From CAZNVB01 sp964651495 (GTDB lineage Bacteria > Acidobacteriota > Aminicenantia > Aminicenantales > UBA8522), in contig CAZYWP010000124.1 in NCBI GenBank assembly GCA_964651495.1, forward strand, positions 1 through 9,523: a stretch of 9,523 nt of DNA, in the 5' to 3' direction. Below, piece by piece: positions 1-7,543 of the stretch. Within the stretch, counting starts at the first letter, position 1, and every line of letters starts with the position of its first letter. The position numbers and the translations under genes are program-made. The notes under the pieces were generated by a model. The model did not search any database. It was not told where the DNA came from and was given only the letters and a program-made list of their open reading frames with translations.

Positions 1-1509
1 GGTTTCCAGGGCATCCCAGGCCTTCTTGTAATCCGCATCCGCTTTTGCCGCAAGCCTCTCGTCACCCAGGGCCCGGCCCATCTGCTCCATGCTGAAGGCG
101 GCCCGCGTCCAAACTGCGGCAAGATAAATATCCGTCTGGATTCCGGTGAGCGAGCCGAACTCAAGCGCCCCTAAGCCGGCCTTCCGGTTATCCATCAGGC
201 CGTCATTGTCGGCGTCGGTGGAAAGGCACCATTTATAAGCCCGCTGGAGTGAGGGCCAGCTCTGCTTGAGGAATTCCCTGTCGCCGGTCCTGAGGTAATA
301 ATCATATATAGCCACAATGTAATAAGGCGTCGTATCGCCGTGGATGTAGCCGTAAGGATAATCCTTAAACCAATCGACGTAGGAAGCAGACTGGGAAAGC
401 TCGTGGGCCATCTTCCCATCTTCCCGCTGCCACTTCTGGGTGAAGGCCAGTGCCTCCTTGGCAGCTTCATAGGCGCCGTAACTATTCAGGCTGAGGGAAT
501 TGAGATAGGCGTCCGTGCCGAAAAACCAGCCGAAACCCGGGCGCCCGCCCGTGCCCGACGGCCCGAGTCCGGCTACCAGGCCTTTCCCCAGGTCGGGATT
601 ATCGACCAGAAGATTATCATAGGCGACCTTGGCCCACTCGAAAGCGAGGTTAAGCTTCTTGTCGGGTGTGCGGACTTGAAGCGTCCCCTGCCGCAGCTTC
701 TTGTAGTGCTCAAGAGCGGAAATATAAACGGCTTGGGGATCTGAGGCCAGCCGCTCGTAGACTTTTCTGACCTCCTCTCTTTTTCCTTTGCCGCCGGCCA
801 GGATGATGGGAATGAACTTGGCCTTGACCTCGTGCGGTTTCTCAATGGCGATAGTGAATTCATTGGGAGTATCAGAAAGCATGTGGGCCGGCGTATAGGA
901 AATCCCCTGCGCGGCGGGCGACCCGACATAACCGTGATTTTTTCGCGTCGGCTCGGAGATGAGGTAGGCTTTGAGCTCCGCATCCCAGGACGCGTATTGC
1001 CCGCCGATGCCGGCAGGCCACATAGGCTGGAGAACGGGCAGGAAGCCGGCGATAATGGTGATAGGCTCGGTTGAGTCCACGTCAAGCAGAATCACTGCAC
1101 CGGGCTCCTCAATGGCGGCAATGAATATGGCTTTCACCGTAAAAGATTGATAGGTGTAAGTCAGGATTGTCGCCGCCGGCGTCACCGACACAAAGCGGAC
1201 GATGTCCTTGGCAGTGATCGGCCGGGTGCTATTTTTGACCAGGAAAGAAAACTCGAAATTCCGCAAGAGCTTCAGCGGGTAAGCCCAAGCCTCGGATGTT
1301 CCGCTTTCAAAACCAAGGATGGCGAACTTCCTCCCGACTTTATCGAAATAGGTGTTGGGCTGGGCCAGACGCTCGAGGGTCATATCATCATGTTCGATGG
1401 AAAAAGCGGGGATGAGACCCTGCTGGGGCTGCGCATAGACGGGAACAAGAGCTAAGGAGATGAGGACACCGAGCAAAACCTGGTAAGACATCATTATTCT
1501 TTTTTTCAT
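1..1509 (-). CDS. Secreted six-hairpin glycosidase, amylo-alpha-1,6-glucosidase / glycogen-debranching-like (3' end outside window)
   Basis: An uninterrupted frame of 503 codons runs from ATG at 1509 to the window edge, so the C-terminus is missing. Residues 1-26 are a signal peptide (Lys-Lys-Arg start, hydrophobic core, VYA before QPQQ), so the product is exported. Residues about 30-275 look like a beta-rich N-terminal domain. From about 285 the pattern is that of (alpha/alpha)6 glycosidases of the debranching-enzyme group: GFGWFFGTDAYL (326-336), DGKMAHE (364-370), HGDTTPYYIVAIYDYY (390-405), DADNDGLMDN (432-441) and ALEFGSLTGIQTDIYLAA (448-465). Asp333, Glu370 and Glu450 are acidic residues in these conserved blocks, but which are catalytic I cannot say. 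The likely role is hydrolysis of alpha-linked glucans or related glycosides outside the cytoplasm; the substrate is inferred only from family resemblance. The start is supported by AAGGGGG at 1514-1520, four bases upstream. It has its own promoter and seems unrelated to the efflux genes. A GH63, GH78 or other six-hairpin family is possible. Confidence 0.75.
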   Translation of the reverse strand, partial: MKKRIMMSYQVLLGVLISLALVPVYAQPQQGLIPAFSIEHDDMTLERLAQPNTYFDKVGRKFAILGFESGTSEAWAYPLKLLRNFEFSFLVKNSTRPITAKDIVRFVSVTPAATILTYTYQSFTVKAIFIAAIEEPGAVILLDVDSTEPITIIAGFLPVLQPMWPAGIGGQYASWDAELKAYLISEPTRKNHGYVGSPAAQGISYTPAHMLSDTPNEFTIAIEKPHEVKAKFIPIILAGGKGKREEVRKVYERLASDPQAVYISALEHYKKLRQGTLQVRTPDKKLNLAFEWAKVAYDNLLVDNPDLGKGLVAGLGPSGTGGRPGFGWFFGTDAYLNSLSLNSYGAYEAAKEALAFTQKWQREDGKMAHELSQSASYVDWFKDYPYGYIHGDTTPYYIVAIYDYYLRTGDREFLKQSWPSLQRAYKWCLSTDADNDGLMDNRKAGLGALEFGSLTGIQTDIYLAAVWTRAAFSMEQMGRALGDERLAAKADADYKKAWDALET

Positions 1510-1566
1510 GGAACCCCCTTGGCAGGCATTTTTGGCCGGCGAAAAGACGTTGTTCAATCGCCAGGA

Positions 1567-1595
1567 ATTATATTTGAGGAATAGCGCGATTTCAA
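1567..1595 (-). promoter_or_regulatory. Sigma-70-type promoter of the glycosidase gene
   Basis: On the minus strand TTGAAA (1590-1595) is followed, after a 17-base spacer, by a perfect TATAAT (1567-1572). This matches the consensus at 11 of 12 positions with optimal spacing. Initiation would fall near 1560, leaving an untranslated leader of about 50 bases before the ATG at 1509. It lies just downstream of the ACR3 remnant stop, so the glycosidase gene can be transcribed independently of the genes to its right. Confidence 0.65.
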
Positions 1596-1613
1596 ATCAA
1601 GAGACTCGGCCTC

Positions 1614-1943
1614 TCAGTTCAAGAATTTCTTCCGCCATTTCAGGGCCACATTGACCAAGCTGATCAAAACCGGCACTTCGACCAGAGGCCCGATGACGGT
1701 GGCAAAGGCCTCCCCCGATTGAATCCCGAAGACGGCTATGGCCACGGCAATCGCCAGCTCGAAATTATTGCTGGCGGCGGTGAACGAAAGAGTGGCGGTA
1801 ATGGGATAATTTGCTCCGGCCTTCCGCCCCAAATAAAATGACACGAAAAACATTAGGACGAAGTAGAAAACAAGGGGAATGGCAATCCGGACGACATCGA
1901 GAGGAATCTTGACGATATTATAAAAGGAATTCGTTCTCTTAGG
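1614..1943 (-). pseudogene. acr3: Truncated ACR3-family arsenite transporter, C-terminal remnant
   Basis: Reading leftward from about 1938 to the TGA at 1614-1616 gives an ACR3 C-terminus: KIPLDVVRIAIPL, then TAASNNFELAIAVAIAVFGI, then VIGPLVEVPVLISLVNVAL. This covers roughly the last three membrane helices, including the conserved NNFE glutamate of the penultimate one. ACR3 proteins are about 350 residues with ten helices; only about 108 codons remain. The frame is closed upstream by a TGA at 1944-1946, inside the RND gene's last codons, and the only internal ATG (1853) would give 79 residues starting in a membrane segment. The N-terminal helices, including the one with the arsenite-binding cysteine known in the family, are absent, so it cannot be a working carrier. 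It is a relic of an older gene cut off at the efflux operon boundary. A second ACR3 gene lies at the right edge. Confidence 0.85.
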
Positions 1944-4900
1944 TCAGGGCCGGCCCAGCGTCATCGGAAACCAGATTCGCCGTCTTGCCCGGCCTTCCCG
2001 GCAAGATCAGATAGGCGCAGGGTAGGAACGCAAGAGTCATGAACAAGCTGAACACGAGCCCACCGATGACCGCTACCGCCATGGGCACAAGCATGTCTCC
2101 GCCCTCGCCGATGTTCAGCGCGAGAGGCAAAAGCCCGAGAATGCTGGTCGTGAGCGTCATGAGGATCGGGCGCAGGCGGACGGAGGACGCCTCGATGATC
2201 GCTTCCTTCAGGGACCGTCCTTGAGCGCGGAGCTCATTGATGAACTGGACCAGCACGACGCCGTGGTTGACCTCGTTTCCGGCCAGGATGATAACGCCGA
2301 TAAACACGGTGGCACCGATCGGGAGTTTAGCAAGAAGAAGGGCCAGGGCCATGCCGATCAACGTCAACGGGACGCGGACCATGATCAGAAAGGGCTGGAC
2401 GAAAGACTCGAATTGAATGGCCAGCACAACGTAAGCGAAGAAGAGAGCAAAGAACAGCACGAGACCCAGGCTGCGGCGGTTTTCGGCCATCATTTGGGCC
2501 TGCCCTCCGAAACCGATCTCCACTCCCGAAGGCCGCTCCATCGAGCCCACAATGGCCCTCGTCCGGGCTGTTGCCTCTCCGACGCTCACGCCTGCCGAGT
2601 CGGCCCGGACGATGACCTCTTTCGCCTGGTCCTCGCGGACGATCTCCACGGGCCCCGTGGCCCGTTCGACCGAGGCCACATCGCGCAGCATGATGGGCGT
2701 GCCGTTCCGCTGGGCGATCACAAGACCTTCCAGGTCATCTTTGCCGGCAATCCTGGCTTCCGGGACCATGACGCGAATGGGATAGTACTCGCTACCCTCC
2801 CGGTACTGGGTCGCCACTTCGCCGCGCACCAGGTTGCGAAGAGTGAGCGCCACGTCCTGCACCTCTACACCCATTGCAGAAGCCCGGGCCCGGTCCACGT
2901 AAACGCGGTACTCCGGCTTGGTCAAGTCCATGGACAGATTCACGTTGCCGAGCCCCGGCGTCCCCCGAAGGACTTCGGCCGCGTCCCGGGCGAACGCGAA
3001 GAGGGTCTGGATGTCATCGCCTTTGACCTTGACTTCCACTTCCTGGGTCCCGATCTGCCGGATGCCTTTGACCTTCATCTGCATGACGTTGACCCGTCCT
3101 CCCGGCGCGGGCACCTGCCGGGCGAGGGCCCCGATTTTCTTGACGAATGCCGCCGTGGATATTTTCCTCCGGCTCTTCGGCACGAGCTGGATGTCCACCT
3201 CTCCTTCATAAGCGACCTCGAGGGTGGCGAGACCCCACACCCGGCCTCCGGCGAGGCTGAAAACGCTCTCGATCTCCGGCAAACCCTGAATCTTCTCCTC
3301 GATGGCGGCCTGGATCCGGTCCATCTCAACGACCGAAGTCCCCGCGGGCATTAACACCTTGACCATGACCCGACCGTCGTCAACTTTGGGAAGGAGTTCA
3401 GACCCCACCCGGCCGAGCATGACAAGGCTCATCACAAAAAGGAGAAGCGTCGTCGCGATCACAAGGTACGGGACCTTAAGCAAACGGCTGAGCCCTCGCT
3501 TATACACTCCGGACAGCCGCTCCATCAGCCGTTCCATGACGGCGGCGCCTCTCCGGCCCGAGGTGTGAACTCCGAAGAGACGAGCGGCCGAGGGGGTCAC
3601 GGTCAAGGCCGTCACGAGGGATACGATGAGGATGCCGGCCACGACGAAGACGAGCTCACGGAAGAGAAGCGCCGACAAGCCCGGAACGAGAAGAAACGGC
3701 AGGAATAGCGACAGAAACGTCAGTGTCGCCGCCAGGACGGCTCCGGCGACCTGGCGGGTCCCTTCCAGGGGCGCGTCGGCCGCCTCGCCCCCCTCGGTCC
3801 TGCGCGTGATGTTCTCCACCACGACGATCGAGTTGTCGATGACCACCCCCATGGCCACCACCAGCCCGCCGAGAGAGAAAATATTGAGTGAAAATCCGGC
3901 GATCTTCATAAGGAAAAAGTTGGCGAGCACGGTGAGGGGCAGGGCGACGAGCATGACGGCCACCTGGCGGAACCGTCCCAAGAACGCGTAGACCACCAGG
4001 ATGACGAGGACCGCGGCGATCAAGGCGGAATCCCGGACGCTCGTGATGGCCGCCATGATATAATCGGCCTGGTTTTCGACAATCCCGAAATGGATGTCCG
4101 AAGGAATGATGTCGCGCAGCTCTTCGAGCCGCCGGTTCACCGCCCGGGCGACCTCGACGGTGTTGGCCTCGGCCTGCTTGAGCACGGCCAACTTGACGCA
4201 GGGGTCCCCGTTGAAACGAGTGATGACCCGCGCCTCCTCATGACTGTCTTCGACGGTGGCCACGTCGCGAACATAGACGATTTTCCCGCCGACGCCGCGG
4301 GCCACGGCGACGTTGCGGATCTCGTCGAGATTCTCGAATTCACCCATCGTCCGGGCGATGATCTCCCGTGTCTCGACGGTGACCCGCCCGGCGAACGTTT
4401 CGAGGTTGGAAAGCTGCAGCGCTCTGCCAACCTGTGCGGGCGTCAAGCCCATACCGCGCAGGCGGTCGGGATCGAGATGGATCCGGATCTCCCGCTTCAG
4501 CCCTCCGACGATCTCCGCGCCGGCCGTTCCTTCGACCGTCGTCAACCGGTCCTGGAGCCAGTTGTCGGCCCAGTCCCGAAGCCAAACGAGGCTGCGCTCG
4601 GGGGAGGAAAGCGTCACCTCCATGACAGGGAGCTGCGAAGGATCGGCCTTCATGATGATCGGCGGGTCCATGTCCTTGGGCAGCTCCCGCGTGACGCGGC
4701 CGTAGGCGGCCATCACGTCCTGGTAGGCGACATCCACGTTCGTGCCGTAGCGGAAGTTCACGAGAAGTGTGTACATCCCTTCCGTCGTCGTGGATTCCAG
4801 GTAGTCCAGGCGGTCGATGGTCGCCATGACCCGCTCCAGGGGGTCGGCGATGTTGGTGTCGATCTCTTCCGGAGTGGCGCCCCTCCAGTAGATATGGATC

Positions 4901-5037
4901 TTTACCATCGGGTAGGTAATGTCGGGGAGATAATCCACGGGAAGCGTCAAGAGTCCGAACACGCCCATCATAAAGACCGCGGCCACGAGGGCGGCTACGG
5001 CTACGGGGCGGGACAGAGCGGTCTCGGTGAGGCGCAT
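1939..5037 (-). CDS. RND-superfamily efflux permease (AcrB/CzcA-like inner-membrane subunit)
   Basis: A 1032-residue protein of normal RND length. It is the inner-membrane, proton-driven part of a tripartite pump and exports a substrate through the adaptor and TolC-like channel encoded just upstream. Visible landmarks: helix 1 at about 10-32, LPVDYLPDITYP (32-43), first periplasmic half about 45-330, helices 2-6 about 335-485, second periplasmic half about 545-855, helices 8-12 about 857-1012. Helix 4 carries GVVIDNSIVVVENI (397-410) and helix 10 carries GNEVNHGVVLVQF (920-932). Aligned with AcrB, Asp407 is kept (Asp401) but Asp408 becomes Asn402 and Lys940 becomes Asn924, so the proton relay differs from classical drug pumps. 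The start ATG overlaps the adaptor's stop (TGATG), with GGGAGG at 5047-5052, nine bases upstream. Substrate is not deducible: neither the classical HAE nor the HME metal-pump motif is present. The last codons abut the ACR3 remnant. Confidence 0.93.
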   Translation of the reverse strand: MRLTETALSRPVAVAALVAAVFMMGVFGLLTLPVDYLPDITYPMVKIHIYWRGATPEEIDTNIADPLERVMATIDRLDYLESTTTEGMYTLLVNFRYGTNVDVAYQDVMAAYGRVTRELPKDMDPPIIMKADPSQLPVMEVTLSSPERSLVWLRDWADNWLQDRLTTVEGTAGAEIVGGLKREIRIHLDPDRLRGMGLTPAQVGRALQLSNLETFAGRVTVETREIIARTMGEFENLDEIRNVAVARGVGGKIVYVRDVATVEDSHEEARVITRFNGDPCVKLAVLKQAEANTVEVARAVNRRLEELRDIIPSDIHFGIVENQADYIMAAITSVRDSALIAAVLVILVVYAFLGRFRQVAVMLVALPLTVLANFFLMKIAGFSLNIFSLGGLVVAMGVVIDNSIVVVENITRRTEGGEAADAPLEGTRQVAGAVLAATLTFLSLFLPFLLVPGLSALLFRELVFVVAGILIVSLVTALTVTPSAARLFGVHTSGRRGAAVMERLMERLSGVYKRGLSRLLKVPYLVIATTLLLFVMSLVMLGRVGSELLPKVDDGRVMVKVLMPAGTSVVEMDRIQAAIEEKIQGLPEIESVFSLAGGRVWGLATLEVAYEGEVDIQLVPKSRRKISTAAFVKKIGALARQVPAPGGRVNVMQMKVKGIRQIGTQEVEVKVKGDDIQTLFAFARDAAEVLRGTPGLGNVNLSMDLTKPEYRVYVDRARASAMGVEVQDVALTLRNLVRGEVATQYREGSEYYPIRVMVPEARIAGKDDLEGLVIAQRNGTPIMLRDVASVERATGPVEIVREDQAKEVIVRADSAGVSVGEATARTRAIVGSMERPSGVEIGFGGQAQMMAENRRSLGLVLFFALFFAYVVLAIQFESFVQPFLIMVRVPLTLIGMALALLLAKLPIGATVFIGVIILAGNEVNHGVVLVQFINELRAQGRSLKEAIIEASSVRLRPILMTLTTSILGLLPLALNIGEGGDMLVPMAVAVIGGLVFSLFMTLAFLPCAYLILPGRPGKTANLVSDDAGPALT

Positions 5038-6176
5038 CAGCCTAAACCTCCCGGCTTTTTGGTCGCTCCGCCGGACTTGGGCGGCTTCGGACCTTTCCCT
5101 GAAAGGGTCACGGCGACGCCATCCTTAAGCTTTTCGAATCCTTGAAGGACAATTTTGTCCCCTTCCTGAACGCCCTCCGTGAGCTCGACCCAGCCGCCGC
5201 CCTCAAGTCCGGCCTTAACCTTGCGCTGCCGCACGATATCGCCTTCCACAACGAACACAGTCCGGCTGCCATCCGGACGGATTCCAACGGCCTCGGCAGG
5301 AACGGCGAGAACGTCATGCCGCTCGGCAAGCGTGAAAGTCGCCCGGACGAGCATCCCGGGCAGCCAGCGGACATCGCAGGTTCCCGGTCCCGGCACGACC
5401 TCGACATCCGCCGTCCGGGTGGCCGGGTCGATTCGTGGCCGGATCCGCTTGATAAGACCCTCACAACCGTCGGCGTTCGTTCCCGCGTCCGACCGGAGCC
5501 TGACTTCATGACCTTCGGCAAGACGGCCGAGAGCGATCTCTGAAACCGGGACAAGGGCGTGGAGCGTCCGCGAAGCCACGGCGAGCAGCTGGGTTCCGTT
5601 CTTCACGACATCGCCCAACTCGACGCTGCGTTCGAGGATGTAGCCGTCGAAAGGCACCTTGACCTCGGTATCCGCAAGTTGAGCCTCCAAACCGGATATT
5701 TTCGCCCGGGCCCGCATCTCGGCCGCCTCGAGACGCCGAACCTCGGTTTCGGATTTCTCCAGGCGTTCCTTGCCGATCCCCTGGCGTTCAAACAGGGCGC
5801 GGTCCCTCTCCAGAACGCGCCGCGCGTCCTCCAGTTCCGCTTGAGCCGCGAGCCGGTCGGCGCGCGCTTCTTCGAGCGCCGCGGCAAGACGTGAGGGATC
5901 AATACGAACGAGGACCTGTCCGCTCCGAACGGAATCGCCCTCGCGGGCCCCGAGATAAATCACTTCCCCGTCCACCTGGGCGGCGAGGCGCGCGGCCTTA
6001 TCCGGCTCGACGGTCCCGGTCAACGTCAGAGAAGACTGGACCGTGCGGCGGGCTATCTCTCTCGCTACAACGGCAACGGCCGGCTTAGGAGGCGGTTCAG
6101 CACGGCGCTTGCAGGCCGATATCGCCGCCACGGCGGCCAAACACAGGATTGTCAGGAAACGCGTCGGTTCTTTCAT
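5037..6176 (-). CDS. RND efflux periplasmic adaptor (HlyD/MFP family), lipoprotein
   Basis: A 379-residue membrane-fusion protein that would bridge the RND permease and the outer-membrane channel. Residues 1-21 are a lipoprotein signal with lipobox I-S-A-C, Cys22 being the predicted lipidated residue, followed by the proline-rich linker RRAEPPPKP. Then come the first lipoyl half-motif and beta strand (about 50-93, GEVIYLGAREGDSVRSGQVLVRID), an alpha-helical hairpin about 94-168 rich in Ala, Glu and Arg, the second lipoyl half (VPFDGYILERSVELGDVV, 174-191), a beta-barrel (about 205-285) and a membrane-proximal domain (about 288-358). Cys238 and Cys267 in the barrel could form a disulfide. The tail 360-379 is a Gly/Pro/Lys-rich extension. 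A GTG at 6179 is also possible; I chose the ATG at 6176 because it gives the TGATG coupling with the TolC stop, the same arrangement as the next junction. AAGGA at 6186-6190 serves either start. Confidence 0.92.
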   Translation of the reverse strand: MKEPTRFLTILCLAAVAAISACKRRAEPPPKPAVAVVAREIARRTVQSSLTLTGTVEPDKAARLAAQVDGEVIYLGAREGDSVRSGQVLVRIDPSRLAAALEEARADRLAAQAELEDARRVLERDRALFERQGIGKERLEKSETEVRRLEAAEMRARAKISGLEAQLADTEVKVPFDGYILERSVELGDVVKNGTQLLAVASRTLHALVPVSEIALGRLAEGHEVRLRSDAGTNADGCEGLIKRIRPRIDPATRTADVEVVPGPGTCDVRWLPGMLVRATFTLAERHDVLAVPAEAVGIRPDGSRTVFVVEGDIVRQRKVKAGLEGGGWVELTEGVQEGDKIVLQGFEKLKDGVAVTLSGKGPKPPKSGGATKKPGGLG

Positions 6177-7543
6177 CACGGGGTATCCTTATTCTCGATG
6201 AGCATCTTCTCTAGGTCGCGTCCCGCCGCGCGGGCGAGCGCCACCTCGGCAAAGGCGATGTCGTGCCGTGCCTGGGCGAGGGCCAGCTCGGCCTCCAACT
6301 GCGACGCCTGGGCGTCCAGCAGATCGTTGATCGTGCCGCGGCCCAGCTCATAGTTCGCGCGCTCGATGGAGAATGCCTGCCGCGCCTGTTCTACCCCCTT
6401 GAGGGCGACTCTCTCCCGGTCGCGCGCTTCGGCCAAAGCAGCCGCTTCCCGGCGGATTTCTTCCGCGACTTTCAGGGTGCCCGCCCGTTCATTCTCCTGC
6501 GCTTCGTTCAAGAAGCCCTGGGCCTGGCCCCCTCGGGCCTTGATCTCTCCGCCAGTCCACAGCGGGAACTTTAGAGTCAACCCACCGGTCACGAATTCCT
6601 GGTGGCCGGGGACGATTCCCCCGGAAAATGGGACTACGGAGCGGACGGTCCAGCTTCCAAAAACATCCAGGCTCGGCCAGCGTTCCGCGTTGACCAGGGC
6701 CAGTTCCGCCCGGCGCCTGGCCGTCTCCTGCCGCAGGGCGGCGAGTTCCGGACGGCGGGCGGCCGCTTCATCCACGAACCGGTCGACCTCGATAACTTCC
6801 GGTTGCGGCAGGGAAGGAATGTCGCCGACGGATGGAGGCGATGTCCGGGGGTCCCGCCCCAACAAAACTCCCAAATGAACACGGATCAACTCTTCGTCTC
6901 GCCTGGCCTTGGACATTCGCTGGGTAACGGAAGCGGCACGAACCTCGACCTTGAGTCGGTCCAGTGGCGCCGTCCGTCCCACCTCCTCCAAAGCCCCCGC
7001 AATCTCGAGCTGCGCCGAGAGAGCCTCCAGCGACGCCTGGATGGCGGCGAGAACGGCCTTCTGTTCAACCGCGGCCAGGTAGGCCACAGTCACGTTGAGA
7101 ATGATGTCCTGGCGGGTGCCGGACAGGTTGAACCGGCTTCCCGCGGCGGCCAGTTCGGCGACTTTAATACGGGAAGCCAGACGGCCCCCTGTGAAGAGAG
7201 GAACGCGGATTTCGAGTGCGGCATCGCCGATATCGTTGTTAAAACTCACCACTTCCCCCTGGTAGCTGGGCGGGACGAGCCTTTGGGGCCTGTCCGAATA
7301 ACTGTATCCCGATGTCAGGTCCAACCTGGGGAGACGCGCGGAGCGCGCGACATCGGCGGCGAAAGAGGCCGCCTCCGTCCGGGCGGCCGCGGCGCCCAGG
7401 TCGGGGTTCTTGGCCAGGGCTTCCCTGAGGCAGGCCTCCAACGTCATCGGCTCCTCGGGCGTATCCCCCGGCGCGGCCGAGGGGCCGAAGGCGACCGCCG
7501 CCAGGACGACAAGCGTCCCGGCCAACCTAAATCGCCAGTTCAT
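6176..7543 (-). CDS. TolC-family outer-membrane efflux protein
   Basis: A 455-residue protein with a signal peptide (1 to about 24: NWRFR basic start, hydrophobic core, alanine-rich end). It has the two-fold repeat of outer-membrane efflux proteins: VPLFTGGRLASRIKVAE (114-130) in the first half and FPLWTGGEIKARGGQA (326-341) in the second, each opening a long helix. YELGRGTINDLLDAQ (398-412) is the usual signature near the end of the last coiled-coil helix. It should trimerise into the outer-membrane barrel and periplasmic tunnel of the pump. The N-terminus has no lipobox cysteine, unlike many NodT/OprM-type members. The ATG at 7543 lies inside the preceding gene (17-base overlap) with GGAG at 7551-7554, seven bases upstream, so translation is probably coupled. 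The stop shares bases with the adaptor's start. Confidence 0.92.
   Translation of the reverse strand: MNWRFRLAGTLVVLAAVAFGPSAAPGDTPEEPMTLEACLREALAKNPDLGAAAARTEAASFAADVARSARLPRLDLTSGYSYSDRPQRLVPPSYQGEVVSFNNDIGDAALEIRVPLFTGGRLASRIKVAELAAAGSRFNLSGTRQDIILNVTVAYLAAVEQKAVLAAIQASLEALSAQLEIAGALEEVGRTAPLDRLKVEVRAASVTQRMSKARRDEELIRVHLGVLLGRDPRTSPPSVGDIPSLPQPEVIEVDRFVDEAAARRPELAALRQETARRRAELALVNAERWPSLDVFGSWTVRSVVPFSGGIVPGHQEFVTGGLTLKFPLWTGGEIKARGGQAQGFLNEAQENERAGTLKVAEEIRREAAALAEARDRERVALKGVEQARQAFSIERANYELGRGTINDLLDAQASQLEAELALAQARHDIAFAEVALARAAGRDLEKMLIENKDTP

Noticed and set aside
573..1085. 170-residue minus-strand frame inside the glycosidase gene
   Set aside because: It is an alternative frame of the real glycosidase gene, which runs uninterrupted from 1509 to the window edge and carries the family motifs.
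1592..1616. Inverted repeat near the ACR3 remnant stop as a terminator
   Set aside because: Only GAGA/TCTC pairs with a seven-base loop and no T-run; too weak to call.
1614..1853. Short intact ACR3-like gene starting at the ATG at 1853
   Set aside because: The homology continues upstream of this ATG, which lies within a membrane helix, and there is no ribosome binding site, so this is a remnant rather than a small gene.
2221..3354. 377-residue open frame on the plus strand
   Set aside because: It is antisense to the RND permease coding sequence, has a His/Asp/Arg-rich low-meaning translation and no family signature; such frames are common opposite GC-rich genes.
1939..5037. CzcA/CusA heavy-metal pump assignment for the RND permease
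   Set aside because: The context with ACR3 is suggestive, but helix 4 carries Asp-Asn rather than the metal-pump pattern and no methionine relay is evident, so I leave the substrate open.
4090..5145. 351-residue open frame on the plus strand
   Set aside because: It mirrors the RND and adaptor genes, which are clearly real on the other strand. No recognisable domain or ribosome binding site.
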